Part shown: piece by piece, positions 21,825-34,430 of the stretch
Layout: the number at the start of each line of letters is the position of its first letter
How positions within the stretch are numbered: position 1 is the stretch's first letter
From: Gnomoniopsis sp. IMI 355080
Taxonomy: Eukaryota; Ascomycota; Sordariomycetes; Diaporthales; Gnomoniaceae
Direction of reading: 5' to 3'
Length of the DNA stretch: 51,481 nt
Assembly: GCA_027946555.1 (NCBI GenBank)
Contig: JAPEVC010000246.1
Coordinates: forward strand, 1 to 51,481
Notes under the pieces: generated by a model
Told to the model about the DNA's origin: nothing
The model's input: the letters and a program-made list of their open reading frames with translations, nothing else
Database searches by the model: none
Position numbers and translations under genes: made by a program

Positions 21825-24800
21825 GATGGTGGTGTTGTTGGTGTGTAGAGTGATTTTGCCAGGCACTAGTGCTGTTGTGGATGCTCCAGTCGGTCTGTAT
21901 CCTGGACTAGGTCTGGAATATGTTCCTCAAAGTCCACTGAACGGGTAACACTTTTGCTCTTCGTGTACTCCAGGTACGGATTCTTCCAAGTTCCCGTCTA
22001 ATCGAATTGCCAGGGTTTTCAGGGTGATCACCAGCTTATATCACTACCTATATCCTGGATCAATTTCGTTGTGGATAGCCGACTGTGCAAGAGTCTCAAG
22101 TCTCAATTGACTCTTGGGTATTGTAGGGGGATGTTTCAACTTTGATATAAGTGCCAACGAATGAGGTGATGATTGGGAACTTGTTTTGGTCGTACAAATA
22201 GGGTTATTCTCATTCATATATCATCTGTCGATCCCGGCCAACATAGGAAGCTCTCAACGCAATAGACACTACAAATGCCTCGAGGTCAGTATAAATTAAC
22301 GACCACGCCAAAGTTCCTTGTGTTCGAATGTGATTGCGATACCATGGTCGCATTGACAGCATGCCAAGATTCGGAACCAATCGTGACACTACGAGTAGCG
22401 AAGGCTCTATTTCTGGTCTGGCAGCCAATCAATTTGAGCCTAGGCGGATATTGCACCCACTTCTGAGCCTCAAATGACCACCCAGACATTGTTTCCATTT
22501 TGGTGAGAACAGAGACCGCTCTCAAAACGAGTCAGGTTTGTAGCAATGCCAAGATATATTCTGCAGTCTAGCAACGGGATGATGCTACGAATCGTAGTGC
22601 CTGACCAGTTTTGGCTGTCGAAACCGCACCCATGAAGGGGAATTGTTTCAGGATCTTCAGCAGCGCGCTGGTTCGCTTGATGAAAAGCACATGGCAGCCT
22701 TAGAGGCGCCTAGCCGAAATAACGTTGTGTAGTGCCAAGGCGCGTACCATAGTTTCAGTACCAAAGATATTGGGAAATAGGCCCAGAATTTTCAAGTAAT
22801 GCTAGCGCATATAATGGTGCCTACCCCAAATTGTACCACGGATTGAGGTCAGAAACGCCTCCAAGCATAATTCGAGGCTGTGGTCTATTTTGAGAGACAG
22901 CGAAAACGAGCTCAGGTCCCGCTTTGGTCAACACTATCTCGAGGCTGACACAAAGCAGCATGCCACCACCCGAGTCGACCTGCCGAAAGCCCAGTTATTT
23001 TGGCAAAATCTTTTCCAGGGGTTGAATGCCTGGAACATGATATCTTCACCACAGAGTGAAAGAATGGTGACCACATGAGCCTCAGATATCCCTGTCTTGC
23101 GCAGTTCCGAATAGCATCGGAAGGCGATGGGATCATTCAGCATCTTCGAGAGTCCAGCAGATCGCTTGTTCAAGAGCGCCCTGGATGCTCTCACTAGTGC
23201 AAAGTAGCGCTGAGCCTGGCATCAAAACCACACGAAAAGCGGACGATACCAGACACTAGTGATGAGGAAACTAATTGTGCTGGACTGTCCTTGAAGGCGA
23301 ACACAGCCTGGCAGAGCATTCTGATCTTGACCCTTGGTGATTTCAATATCAACCTCAGCAACACGCGTGAGGATCGAGGTGAAATCATAGGCGTTGTGGA
23401 GGCCCACGCTGCAACACTGGAAATCGGCGAATCAGCAATACTACCTTGGTCGACCATTGACGTTGATTCTGGAGGCAACGAGGCTACAGAGGAGCCTCTT
23501 GGCGCCCTCCGCCACGCCAACTGTGATACTGTTGGCATGGCTCGTTGCGGCATTGCCTGACTGTTACTCCTTGGTATTCGCATTTGTATCGACGAGGATT
23601 ATAGCTGCGCGCAAGTTACAGCAGACTTGACCCAAGAGATTCGTGATGAGGTCCAGTGGTTGCTTCAACATTGGCGCCGAGAGGGGATGGTACCGGAACT
23701 AGGATTTATACCCTAGGAAGAAGGCGTCACGTCGAACGTTCTTCAAAGATACATCTAAAAGAGGAGGTTTACCCCGATGGCGGCCGCAAGGTGAAGGTCG
23801 CTCACGAACAGACTTCATGTCCTTGCGTCTAAGTTGTCCGGATGTGTCTATAGTCTTAACCAACAGCTTGTTTGTGTAGGTCTGCCGGTGGTCGAGGCTA
23901 GGGAACACCACAGAACACGCAGGGCCCTAGGCTGGTGTGAGGTCCTGCTTCCAGTAAACGATGAGAAATTTGGCCACGCTGAGAACCAACAGCATTGAAG
24001 TTTGCGTCATCCTCAAGCAGCCGCTCTGGATTTGTCCCTTTGGTCATGGTTGGCTGCACCGTGGAGTAGAGTGGTCACGCGGTCGCCTTCATGTTCGTTG
24101 ACTCTCGAATCTCGAGCCAACCCTCCGAGTGCAGGTCGGCACCTGCTTCCACGGCGCGTTGATGAATTCACAACCGTCCATGTTTGATGACCCAGAAGAA
24201 GCACATAGGTATGTTATAGTGCACCACTTAGGTACGCGCCAAGCATACAAATAGGGGCTGTTTATGAAATGGCTGAGTTGGTAGGCCAGACTGATCTTGG
24301 CCCGGACCGCCCGGCTTCGGAAGCTGATGCGGTCTCCATGATTTGTGCATGATAATGAGCTCAATGGCAAAGGCTGATGAAGAAGGTGGTTCATCAGTAA
24401 TGAAGATTCGAGCATTGCGCAAAATATCAGTACCGATGCTTGCATAGTAGCAATTGCGAGCCTTCAGGTCACCTCGCGAAACGAGGACTACCATACCGGT
24501 GACTTCCGTATGTGTAGCCAAGCTTCTCAAGTTCACCGAGTCAGAGGATGTTCGGGATGTCTGCCGGATATGCACGTCCAATGCTTAGCATGCACCGCAT
24601 GCAAGCCCTGGAGGTATGATATCGAGATACTATCAATGTATAGTTCACTTGACTATAATAATTGTTAGTGAGACAATAGTCCAACTCAAGACCTTGCAGG
24701 CCTCGCAAACTGTCACCCCAGATCTCTCAGCTCTTCTCAACACCATATGCCACCCATTTTGGACTCCACCCTTTTCCTCTTTCAGGAGCACATTTGCATC

Positions 24801-25868
24801 GCATCTCCTGACCCTAACTGCCCCAAGTGAGGTCTTTACCCTTTTGGTCAGGCTAGCCAGTTAGGAAGGGCCAGACACGAGGTCGGACATTTCCTGCGCG
24901 GCTGGCCAAGTGGCTTGTTCCCAAGGAAGCTCCCAATCTGCCAATGAATTATTGAATGCGTGGCCCACGAAGAAAGGAGACCGGGGGAGACTCCACAAGA
25001 CGTTGCTGGGGCCGTCTGGTGAACGTTGAACACGCTTCTCGAGCCGACTTTGACCATCAGAACCATTCAACCCTTGAAGACCTGCGAGAACGAGCGTTGT
25101 CGATCCAGGGGGCCCATGGAGCTTTAGGTGGGCTTATAGTGGGTTCCTCAAGCTGAAGCTTCCTTTCGCGCGGCCCGCTTTTCTCCTTTATGGCAATCAT
25201 CCCGGCTCCGTCATTTCTTTGGTCGACCGTTCTAGATGATGATTCCCACTTACTGGCTCGCAACACAACGCCCGCTATCTATTTTTACGAGTAACCCTAC
25301 ACGACAGCACGGCAGTGGATGATGGGCGAAATAAGCATCTTTGGGGTGCAAAATTGCACCTGACCCAATCTGACCAGCCCAGTGGACCTGATCGCTCCGG
25401 GGGCCGCCCGGATGGCTGATCGCGCTGGAGACATTTCGATCAGCACTTTGGGGGAAAATCCTCCTTTTGGCCGGTGCAACCGTCAGTGGGCACGGGCAAC
25501 ATCGCTATTTGCGCCAGGATGCTTCTGGGAGCCGTGAATACGATCTACAAGTGGGATCCTGATGGAGTCCCTCAAGCGAACATGGCAAATCCCCCACCGT
25601 CCGTCGTTCGACTATGTTCTTTGTGTGCGTAACGGTGAGTTGAGGAACATTTCATAAAGAAGACAGCCCTGCCCTATTGATGGTAGGATTTTCTCTCTTC
25701 TTTTCCTCAGGCTCTTCACCTCCAGTCACTCTTTTGTGCTTTACTAGTTGTTTGAGTTGGATTGTATTCGTTGAGTGGTTTGCGTTCTTTTTGTTTAAGC
25801 CACTTATTCCACTGCTCTTGTTGCAGTAGTCATTCCTTAATCTGTCCCTCACAACACAAATATCAACT
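21825..25868. other. Gene-poor 4-kb region
   Basis: No gene can be supported. Short open frames on both strands around 22890-23600 overlap one another. One minus-strand stretch (23407-23222) reads in a protein-like way but is broken on both sides, so it may be the relic of a decayed gene. The last 250 bases before 25869 are CT-rich (25680-25760), as in strong fungal promoters or 5' UTRs, and belong to the wall protein gene. Confidence 0.45.
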
Positions 25869-28607
25869 ATGCAGTTCTCCAAGTATGGGGCCCTTGTGGG
25901 TCTCCTTGGCTGCGCTGTAGAGGCATCGCCTGCAGTCCAGCCTGTTGTCAGGTCCGAGGAGAAGGAGGTTCGATCTTCAGGATCTTGCAGCTCTGACCTC
26001 ACCAAGTCCTGGCAAAACGAGGTGTTCTACAGCGGGTTAGTCTCTCCTCCTGCGTGTCCCCAGACCCCGTCGGTGCTAGATATCAAGTAGGTCAGCTAAC
26101 AAAGTCTCCTCAGTGTCGTTCAAGCTGCCACTGCCGAGCTTGATGCTATCAACCTCGGTCTTGCCTTGTCTGAGGGAGCCCTGGAGGGTTCCGTCGACCT
26201 GAGCTGTGGCGATGACTTCCTCCTCGCTCCCACCGTCAAGGTCGATCTTGGCGGCGTCAAGGCTTACCTCAAGGTGGCTCTCGATGCCACCGGCGGCGTG
26301 TCCGAGTCCATCAACATCTTCAAGGACCTGAGCCTCTCCCTTGAGGTTCCCAGCTTGCTTGAAGTCGACATCGATGTTGGTGTTGCTCTGGACCTTGTCT
26401 TCTCCACGTCTGCTGCTCTCGACATTGAGACTATCTTCAACGTTCAATTCCCCACTGGCTGCTACATCGAGATCAACGTCCTCACCCAGGAGATTGTCAA
26501 GCAAGACCTTACCGGCCTCATCGTCGAGACCCTGCCCCAGTCCATTAGCTCCCTGGTCTCGTTGGAGGAGGACATCGACCTGAACGTCGCCCTTCGCCTG
26601 CGTGCTGGCCTCGGCATCTCGAGCGAGATCGACATTATTGGCCTCGACATTGGCGCCGGTGCTGAGGTCGCTCTCTGGGCTAACCTGTTCGACTACACCA
26701 CCACCTTCTCTCAGGGATCTTCCGGCTCTGGCTGCAGCGCTGAGGAGTCCTTTGAACTCACTGCTGGAGTCATGGTCGAGGTCGATGTCGAGATTGACTC
26801 GCTTGACCTGACTCTTGCTCCCAGTGTCATTGTTACTCTCTCCTCGTCTCCCTCCCAGAGCGTCACCGTCACCATCGGCGAGGGATCCTCTCAGCAGTGG
26901 CCTTGGTCTTTCGGCAGTGGGTCTGAGTCCGGCTCCAGCACATCATCTGGATCTTCATCTGGATCTTCCACTGGCTCTGGCTCTGGCTCATCTGGCTCTG
27001 GCTCGGCCCTGCCCTCCGGCTCGGCTTCCGGCTCATCTTCTGGTGAGGGCAGCGGCTCTGGATCATCTTCTGGCGAGGGCGAACAGACTACCCTCACCAT
27101 TCAGGCCACTCAAGTGCACACGGTTCTGTCTTGCGCGGCTACCATCACAAACTGCCCAGCTGCCACCGCCACCAGTGAGATCTCTGCTCTCCAGTCCTCT
27201 CTGGGCTCTTCCGCTGTTCAGACTATCGTCGTCACTAGTGTCGTCGGTGAGACTACCACTATCTGCCCCGTTACTGCGGCTGAGGGCATCTCATCTTCGG
27301 TTGCTGCCAGCATGAGCTCAGCTGTGGTCACCACTACGGTCTCTGGATCAACTTCCTACTACATTCCCAGCGTCTCTCCTGCCCCCACCAGCGTTGGCAG
27401 TGCTTCGGGATCTAGCTCCGGCTCCGGATCTGGCTCCAACTCTGGATCTTCCTCCGGCTCTGGCTCTGGCTCATCTGGCTCTGGCTCCGGCTCCAACTCT
27501 GGCTCCGGCTCCGGCTCTGGCTCCAACTCTGGATCTTCATCCGGCTCTGGCTCCGGCTCAGGCTCATCTGGCTCTGGCTCCAACTCTGGCTCCGGCTCTG
27601 ACTCGGGCTCTGACTCTCCATCATCTGCCATGTCCAACGGCGCAATTGGTGCTAGCCCAACTACCTCGCTGCCCGCCGGTATGACTACGAGCCACGTTTA
27701 CGAGACTCACACTTACACCATGACGAGCTGTGCTGCCTCCGTCAAGAACTGCCCCAACACCTACACTCAGCAGGTTGTCACCTCTGTGGTCGTTTCATAC
27801 ACCACCATCTGCCCAGTGACTGCCACTGAGACCCAGGGTGCCTCCGCCGGCACGGGCTCTGTTGTGCCATCGGTCGCTACGCCCACCGCCGCGTCTTCCG
27901 CCTCTGCCGAGTCGCCCGTCGCCAGTGAGTCGGCGCCAGCCACCTCAGTCGCTGCCAGCACCTCCGCGGTCGAGAGCTCGCCCATGGGCGGTCTCCCCGG
28001 CGTCCTGAGCTCTGCGGTCTCCCAGGCTTCCGTCCCTGCCGCCAGCGCGATCACCGAGAGCTCGCCCTCTGCTACTAGCGAGGACTCGGCCGTCGGTGCC
28101 ACAAGCCCGGCAGCAGCAGCTTCCACCATGACCTCGGCCGCCAGCAGCGTCACGATTCCCACCATCACCAGCACCGTCACCATGACGCCTCTGCCAACGC
28201 CCACCACCTCCACCCAGACCATCCCCAGCACCGTCACGGTCCCATCTCCCACGGTCGTCATTACCCAGTCACCTTCTACCGCGACAGCTGGCGCTGGCAA
28301 CGGGCCCATGCCTTCCGCCGCCGGTTCCAAGCCTTCTGGCGCCGGCGTGTGGAGCGACAGCCCCATCTACCCCACCGGCTCCGTTCCCTCGTACCCATCC
28401 GGTGCTGCGGCCCCTAGCGGCTTCTCCATGCGCCCTCAGCGACCTTCTGGAGTCTCGGGTCCCATGACCACCTCTGCGCCTGCGGCGACTACGTCCAGCT
28501 CGGCCAGCGGACAGGCCAACCCTAGCGCCATCGTCACTGGTGGTGCTAGCAAGGCTGGCTTCGGCATGTTGGCTGCCTTGGCTCCTGTCTTCGTTGCTCT
28601 GATGTAA
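25869..28607 (+). CDS. Large GPI-anchored Ser/Gly-rich cell-wall protein
   Basis: Two exons (25869-26035, 26114-28607) give 886 residues. A signal peptide (MQFSKYGALVGLLGCAVEASPA) leads into an acidic, hydrophobically patterned domain of about 280 residues. Two SG-repeat tracts follow (about residues 323-382 and 485-561), each succeeded by a similar Cys module (SCAATITNCP...TTICPVTA and SCAASVKNCP...TTICPVTA). After these comes a Ser/Thr/Pro/Ala-rich stalk of 230 residues, then a C-terminal GPI signal: a small-residue cleavage region and a hydrophobic end, FGMLAALAPVFVALM. Such architecture is typical of wall-anchored, O-glycosylated surface proteins or adhesins. The N-terminal domain is not one that I can name. 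The intron has a GTTAGT donor. Codon use is strongly C-biased, which suggests high expression. Confidence 0.9.
26914..27627 (+). repeat. Ser-Gly codon repeats, two tracts
   Basis: Imperfect TCTGGCTCCGGC-type repeats at about 26914-27090 and 27400-27627 encode SG dipeptides. They vary in length of Ser runs, with Asn inserted in the second tract. Such tracts expand and contract by slippage, so they are likely polymorphic between strains. Confidence 0.85.
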
Positions 28608-29221
28608 TGTTGAGGAGTAAAGGAGCTCGTGGGGGAAGTGTAATGCAGGGTGTAGAAAGCACGCCAAGGCTTATACGATGGGACGATGTAGCGTCAAATT
28701 TATACTGTATATATATAGAATAATGTCTTTTGTCAATTAAAAAAAAATCCTCATGGAAAACAATCGTCCTCGTATCTCCGGTTATCATCTTTGGTGGTGG
28801 GCTGATTGTAAAACTAAACATTTGCGTCATTGCAGGATTCTCGTGAGATTCTAGATACCGACATTTACTATCTGCAATATCTAGAATTCGGGAGGTTCGG
28901 ACCTCGCTCGCTGTTAACGATGATAAGTCAGCAATGAGGTTGTCGTGCCGTCTGGTGGCATTTTAAATCCGACGACATGCCATGTGACGGTAATGGATCT
29001 CGCGCTTCTAACTCGGAGTTTATTTCTGTGGCCATCAGGGAGAGCCCAAACAGAAAGAAAGAGACCCTACAAAAGCATGAATACACCGACCCGTCTCGGC
29101 GAGACAAGTTCCTAACTGGGTATCTACCGGACATTTCAGTCACTCGCGCTGCTGAAACACCTAATTCTATCAACACCAACACTCATAACTTGAGGAGAGC
29201 CACTGCAATCCAAGATCCATC
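28608..29221. other. Intergenic between wall protein and SDR gene
   Basis: This holds the 3' UTR of the wall protein, with TATATATAG near 28710 and an A9 run at 28739-28747, and the promoter of the SDR. No gene was seen. A minus-strand 84-codon frame (28928-29182) has no support. Confidence 0.4.
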
Positions 29222-30125
29222 ATGACGTCTGACAAAAAGATCATTCTCGTTACTGGCGGCACGTCCAACACCATAACTTCCACAGCTCCTTACACAGTCG
29301 TACTGCTAGACCCTTCGCTAACATCCTCCAGGAAATACGGGTCTGGGCTACGAAACCGTCAAAGCGTTGTACGCCTCTCCCGAACCCTATGAGCTCATCA
29401 TCGGCACGCGCTCAGTGTCAAATGGTGAAAATGCCGTCAAGCAGCTCCAATCCGAGATCCCAGACTCCCAGTCCACGCTGAGTATCGTGCAAGTGGACGT
29501 GAGCTCTGATGCCTCCCTCGAGGCTGCGATCAAAGACATCGGGGATCAGCACGGCCGTCTCGACGCCCTCGTCAACAACGCCGGCGCTGGGTTTGATGGG
29601 AAGATTAGGGACGGAAGCATGTCCATCCGCGAGGCTTTCAACGCCTCATGGGATACTAACGTCAGTGGGACCCACGTACTGACCCACCTCGCGGTTCCCT
29701 TGCTCCTCAAGTCGGCTGACCCACGCATCATGTTCGTAACCTCGGGCACCAGCTCGATGTACGAGACGGAACCTGAGAACTGGGGCAACATGCAGCATCT
29801 GCCTCGCCTCAACGCGAGTCCGGAGAAGGGCTGGCCCAAGCAAAAGGAGATCAACCCCATTACTAGTTATCGCAGCACGAAGGCGGGGTTGAATATGCTC
29901 ATGAGAGAATGGGTGCGCATTTTGAAAGAGGACGGGGTCAAAGTCTGGGCCATCAGCCCTGGATTCTTAGCCACAGGGCTGGGTGGTGTACCGAGAGAGG
30001 CATTGTTGAAGATGGGGGCGCTGGAGCCTCACATAGGCGGAGAGTTCATGCGGGATGTTGTGCAAGGGAAACATGATGATCGTGTAGGCAAAGTTATTCG
30101 GTCGACCCAGGTTCAGCCGTGGTAA
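29222..30125 (+). CDS. Short-chain dehydrogenase/reductase (SDR)
   Basis: Two exons (29222-29258 and 29332-30125) give 276 residues. The cofactor motif TGGNTGLG fits TGxxxGxG and is split by the intron. VNNAG, the active Ser in FVTSGTSSM and the catalytic YxxxK (SYRSTKAG) are all present. This makes it a classical NAD(P)-dependent SDR of the kind that interconverts carbonyls and alcohols; the substrate is unknown. The C-terminus (GKVIRSTQVQPW) is typical of fungal members. The motif only forms if the intron starts with GC (GCACGT) at 29259 and ends CCTCCAG at 29331. A GT donor two bases further on would shift the frame. It is separate from the 33-39 kb cluster, and a link is not shown. Confidence 0.9.
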
Positions 30126-30357
30126 TCATGATCTCGGAATGTCAAGCTCAGCGTTAGACACCCAAATGGACCGGGGATTGGGGTCTCGATATGAATCAAA
30201 ACAAAAGAAAAACAAAGATTTTCCCCGAACTCCTATGCGCAATGTTCCTTATAAAATCGTGGCCAATCCCTAGGGCTACCTGTAGCCGAACACAACCCAG
30301 CCCATGCTCCTATGCTGGCTTTGTATTGTTACAAAAGCGCCCTTGAAAGGTCTCCTG

Positions 30358-32109
30358 TCATATAGCTCCCGACATCAGAGCACCTTTTTCACTTATACTG
30401 TCCTGGGAAAACCAACCCTCTACCACCTCTGTGCACATCCAAAACAGCGCCGAGGACATGAGCACCAGAACCAGCGCCGTAAGTATCCCCGCACCCACTC
30501 TGTCCTTCGTTTGTACAGGAGAGAGTGGTTTGACAAAGTTGGTATCCCCGCCAGCGTTTGAATCACCAACGCTCGTTCCGCCCGACGTATTCGTCACGGG
30601 TGCGGCCACGCTCTGCGGATCCACAGCCACCAACAGGCTCGTCAAGGCGCCCAAAGCATTCATTTGCTGCCCGGCACCCGTCAGTCCGTCATAGGCGCCC
30701 GTGGTCCACCGAAAGCCACAGGTCGCGGTGCTGTAGCCGTTGGGGTTGGCCACGTCGTTCGCACAGGACTTGACGGCGGCGGCGGTACTATTCTTTAATG
30801 TTGTCATGATTGGTTGGTACACAACAGGAGCGACTTGTGCGGCGGTGGCCAGCCATCGGTGTACGTAGCCCTTGAAGGACAGCTGATCCGTGTCACACTG
30901 TATTTTGTCGTTTAGCTCACATGCAGGCTCGACGGCGACGCCATTTGGGAAGAAATAAGAGATCGTGCGGTTGACGAGGCCTTGGACGCGCCCGCTCCAT
31001 AGATCGGAGCCATCAGTCTAGGGGACTGGAAGTTAGCTACGGATCTGTATGCTCGCAAGGATCTTATGCACAAAGGCACTGGAACACTCACATAATTATA
31101 CATAAACGCTGCGCCCTCCAATATCACTGCAGCACAATATGAAAATTGTGTCTTCGTTATTGTTGTGCAATTGTCTTCCACATGGCCTCCGTCAAACACA
31201 TTGTAATGTTCGTCGATCAGGCCGATGCCCTCCATCCAGTCCCATGTCTTGACTGCCCAATCCGAGTAGGTATCATTGGACGTATAACGAGCCAGCCTTG
31301 CGCCGAGGTTGAAGAAGATACCGTTGGCGATAGAGTTCTTGTAATTATACCCCACGTTTGTGGAGGGTATCTGCCATCGAAGGCCTCCTCCACAAGCATC
31401 GTCATGTCGGTCCGGCGAGGCCTGTGTATTAAACACGCCCTGTGCGAGCGCCAGCCACTGTGAGTCTTTGGCTGGGGGGTTCTGGAAGTTGGTCTCGGCA
31501 GCCAACAGGGCAGACATTCCCCAGAATCCTTGATCATCATTGCCTAGCGAGATGGTCCAGTTCTCGGGCTGGAAGGAATTGTCAGATTGGAAGGTCAGAG
31601 AAGCCTCGGTCATATTGTTCCACTCCGTATCGCCTGTTTGGTGCCAATATTCTACGAGAGTGCCCCAAAGGGCTCCTCCCTCCCCTGTTCCCAACAATTA
31701 TCAGTCGAAATTCTCATGGATATATAGATTGTATCTTGGTGTATCCTAAAGAGCGGGGGGCTGTTTTATATTGATCGCTCCGCTTTCCAGACTTTCTGAA
31801 AGCGCGAAACAAATGCTGCTGAACATAGGAAGTGAAAGGAAGACATGTCACGTACACCAGTAATAGTCTCCATTGGGAGGTGGACCGGGCAGTATGCCAG
31901 GTGTCTTCCCTGGTTCATCGCCGCTGTAGTAAGTTAGAAGATTGGAAGCCACTGCTTTCGCCGCTGTTTTGATCGAGTCTACAAAATGTCAACAAAGTTG
32001 TCATAGTTGATGAGCTAGCCTGAAAGTTGGGCTTACCTGGGGAGTCAAGATCGACATCGAGAGCGGCCGAAGTGAGACGAGACAAAGCCAGTAGCAACAA
32101 TAGATTCAT
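30358..32109 (-). CDS. GH76 glycosidase, Dfg5/Dcw1-type alpha-1,6-mannanase
   Basis: Four exons (32109-32037, 31978-31856, 31684-31092, 31017-30358) give 482 residues. The signal peptide is MNLLLLLALSRLTSAALD. The GH76 landmarks are DYYWWEGGALWG, the catalytic Asp pair in GNDDQGFWG (Asp115-Asp116), HDDACGGGLRW, and NGIFFNLGARLARYT. A hydrophobic segment near the C-terminus (AGILTALVLVLMSSALFW) is followed by a charged tail of about 25 residues, unlike the usual GPI end, so it may be a plain membrane anchor. Family members at the cell surface are thought to act on the mannose part of GPI anchors and link proteins to wall glucan. Introns include GTACGT and GTGAGT donors. The N-terminal exon phases fit without conflict. 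Confidence 0.93.
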
Positions 32110-32988
32110 TGTAGTTGAAGACTTGCGGCTTCATTCCCGAGCAAAGCTTGGGCAAGTGCCTAGGTAAGTACACTGTGGTAGTGATGAGAAAGCTTCTCAA
32201 CTATGGAAGGGAGAAGAGACGATGGAGTGGGTATCAATCAAGAATATCAGAAGGCGGCTGTGCTCATCATAACTTTGTACAGCTCGCATCTGCGAAACGC
32301 GAAGAAGACTGCATTTGGTCAGATTGGGAACGAAGCAGGGCGAAGTCCTGCAGATCCATTTGGTGATGAGCATATCGGGGTTTTGACGGGCTTACGATGC
32401 TTACTCTGACCAAGCTTCTGTCAGATGGAATCCTAAGCAGCTTATTTTGGATGCTTGGCATCTGCAATTGCGTCGCTGCTGTAACACAGGTTGGTTCGTG
32501 GCTGAGTTCAGCTGACCTGTCAGCCAGTCCTCCCCAGGCCGAATTATAAGGTTGGCTGTCGATCCTTTGCGCCTTTCAATCTGACCCCGTGTCTCGAATT
32601 CATTTGGCTTTCCTGATGGTGGATAAATTCTCTGGGATCATAGTGAAGTTCCCACTTTCTTTCCTGTACGAAGGCAATTCACAGTCACCCTAGGTATGCT
32701 TGGACTTTTCATTTCTGGACCAACACAACACCAACAGTTCTCAACTCAGTTGACAGCCTATTGAACATGATTTCACGAAGAATAACGAAAACATGAATTC
32801 TCGGAGTACAATGCTGCATAGCGTCATGGATACTGTCTCACCAGGTGCATGTAGAGCCGATATCATACACTGAAAATGTCATATACTTGGTGTAATTGCA
32901 TCTAACCAACAGCATCTCAGTAAGACGAGACACAACTCTGTTGTCTTCATTCAGATCAGACCGTAATCAGTAAATACAATACGCAGTC
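32110..32988. other. Intergenic, no gene seen
   Basis: This is GH76 promoter sequence and the 3' flank of the dioxygenase gene. Only short chance frames occur. No repeats or motifs were noted. Confidence 0.4.
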
Positions 32989-34430
32989 TCAAGCTTTGTA
33001 CTTTTTATCACTGAAGCCAGCCAGTATCTCTACGCTTCCGTCCTGCTTCCGCTGCTCCCTAAGTTTGTCAGGATTGAGCTGGAAGCTCTGCTTGGCCCTC
33101 ACCCACTCTTCCATGGTGACAGGCTTCTCAAACCTTGACTTGACTCCGGCGGCTTGCAAAACGGGCGAGTCTGTAATGGGGGCCAGGACGGTGTCGTTGT
33201 GGGGGCGTGCAAAGTACTGCGCTGTATCAGTATCTGGCTTATCATGTAGAGAGAGTACAGGTCAAATCCCACAACCGCCCCCAAAACACCTCGATCGACA
33301 CACACAAGTCTCGAACAACCTATTATATGATGAGAGAAAATTCACTTACAAGCAGACCGGTGCGCTTATATCCGCGCTGGTCTTGAGGCGGAGCGTGGAC
33401 GCGGTGCACGCTAGACTTGAGCCAGCCGCCAGTGAGATGGGAGATGGTGTCGGCCAAGTTCACGGTTATGGTACCCGGTTGAGCAGACACCCACGTCCAA
33501 TTGCCGTCTTCTCCCAATATCTGAAGCCCCGCAACGGGCTGACGGAAGAGAAGAGTCACGGTCCTAAACACACAAGGTTAACCCAGAGGACCGCGTCAAG
33601 TAAAGAACGGCCATGACTTACCCGAGATCAGTATGGCCGCCTTCTCTTCCATAATTTGCCGCCTTATATTCCTCTTCTGTACGAGGATGGTAGATCATGT
33701 AACGGAAGTGATCCTCACTCTTCTCTTCGAAAGTATGCTGCTTTACCAAGGAATCCTCATCAGGCAGTTGCAGGATGATTGCGAAAAGGCGCAACAACGG
33801 CAGAACAACATTCTCATGCAGAGCACGCTGGAAATATTTGATTTCCTCGTAATGAGCCTTGATCAGGTCAGGCTGATCATATTTATCCACAAAGTCGGGT
33901 GTCTGCTTAGCAACTAGACTCTGTTGTCAGCATGGGCTGTTGTGGTGTGATGGCATCAAGGCATGCTGTAACCTTGAAGGATACTCACTGTTGTATATCT
34001 CGATGTTTGAAAACGAGGCAAGCTGCCCAGTCTTCGACACATACGGCCGGCGCCACCCGTTATAGTCGGCAGCGGCATAGTTACACTCGTACTTCTCCTT
34101 TTCCTCTACCGGCAATTCGAAGAGGGTTTGCGCAATAGTGAATTGCTGATCTACTTGCTCCTGCGTCAGGCCGTAGTTCTTGACGTAGAAGAAGCCCACG
34201 TGGTGAACGGCATGCTCAAGTTGTTTGGCAAGACGCTCCTTGCCTCCGGGACGGTGATAATCCTCGAGGTCGAGAGTGACCAACTCGGACCAGGGAAGGT
34301 CTTCTTTGGTCTCAGGAGGGTGAACATAGGGTCGAAGATTGCTAAAGTCCCATTTGCTCAAGTCTCCAGTAGACTTCGCGGTAGATGGATGCTCCTGTTC
34401 TGTCCGCGTCGTCGTGGTAGTGGTAGCCAT
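32989..34430 (-). CDS. 2-oxoglutarate/Fe(II) dioxygenase, isopenicillin-N-synthase-like
   Basis: Four exons (34430-33989, 33913-33622, 33563-33350, 33216-32989) give 391 residues. The N-terminal DIOX_N-type region (VTLDLEDYHRPGGKERLAKQL...GFFYVKNYG) is followed by the Fe(II)/2OG core. The metal ligands are His241 and Asp243 of GGHTDLG and His298 of SSVHRVHAPP. The 2OG-binding Arg is present in YKRTGLLYFARP (Arg312), but the usual RxS Ser is Gly. Such enzymes hydroxylate or desaturate small molecules, using O2 and 2-oxoglutarate. The substrate cannot be predicted. It is the leftmost of four adjacent metabolic enzyme genes. Its last intron is long (133 bases) compared with the others. Confidence 0.92.

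Noticed and set aside
27359..27637. Antisense frame with Pro-Glu repeats
   Set aside because: It is the mirror of the Ser-Gly codon repeats of the wall protein. The open antisense frame follows from the repeat unit and is not an independent gene.
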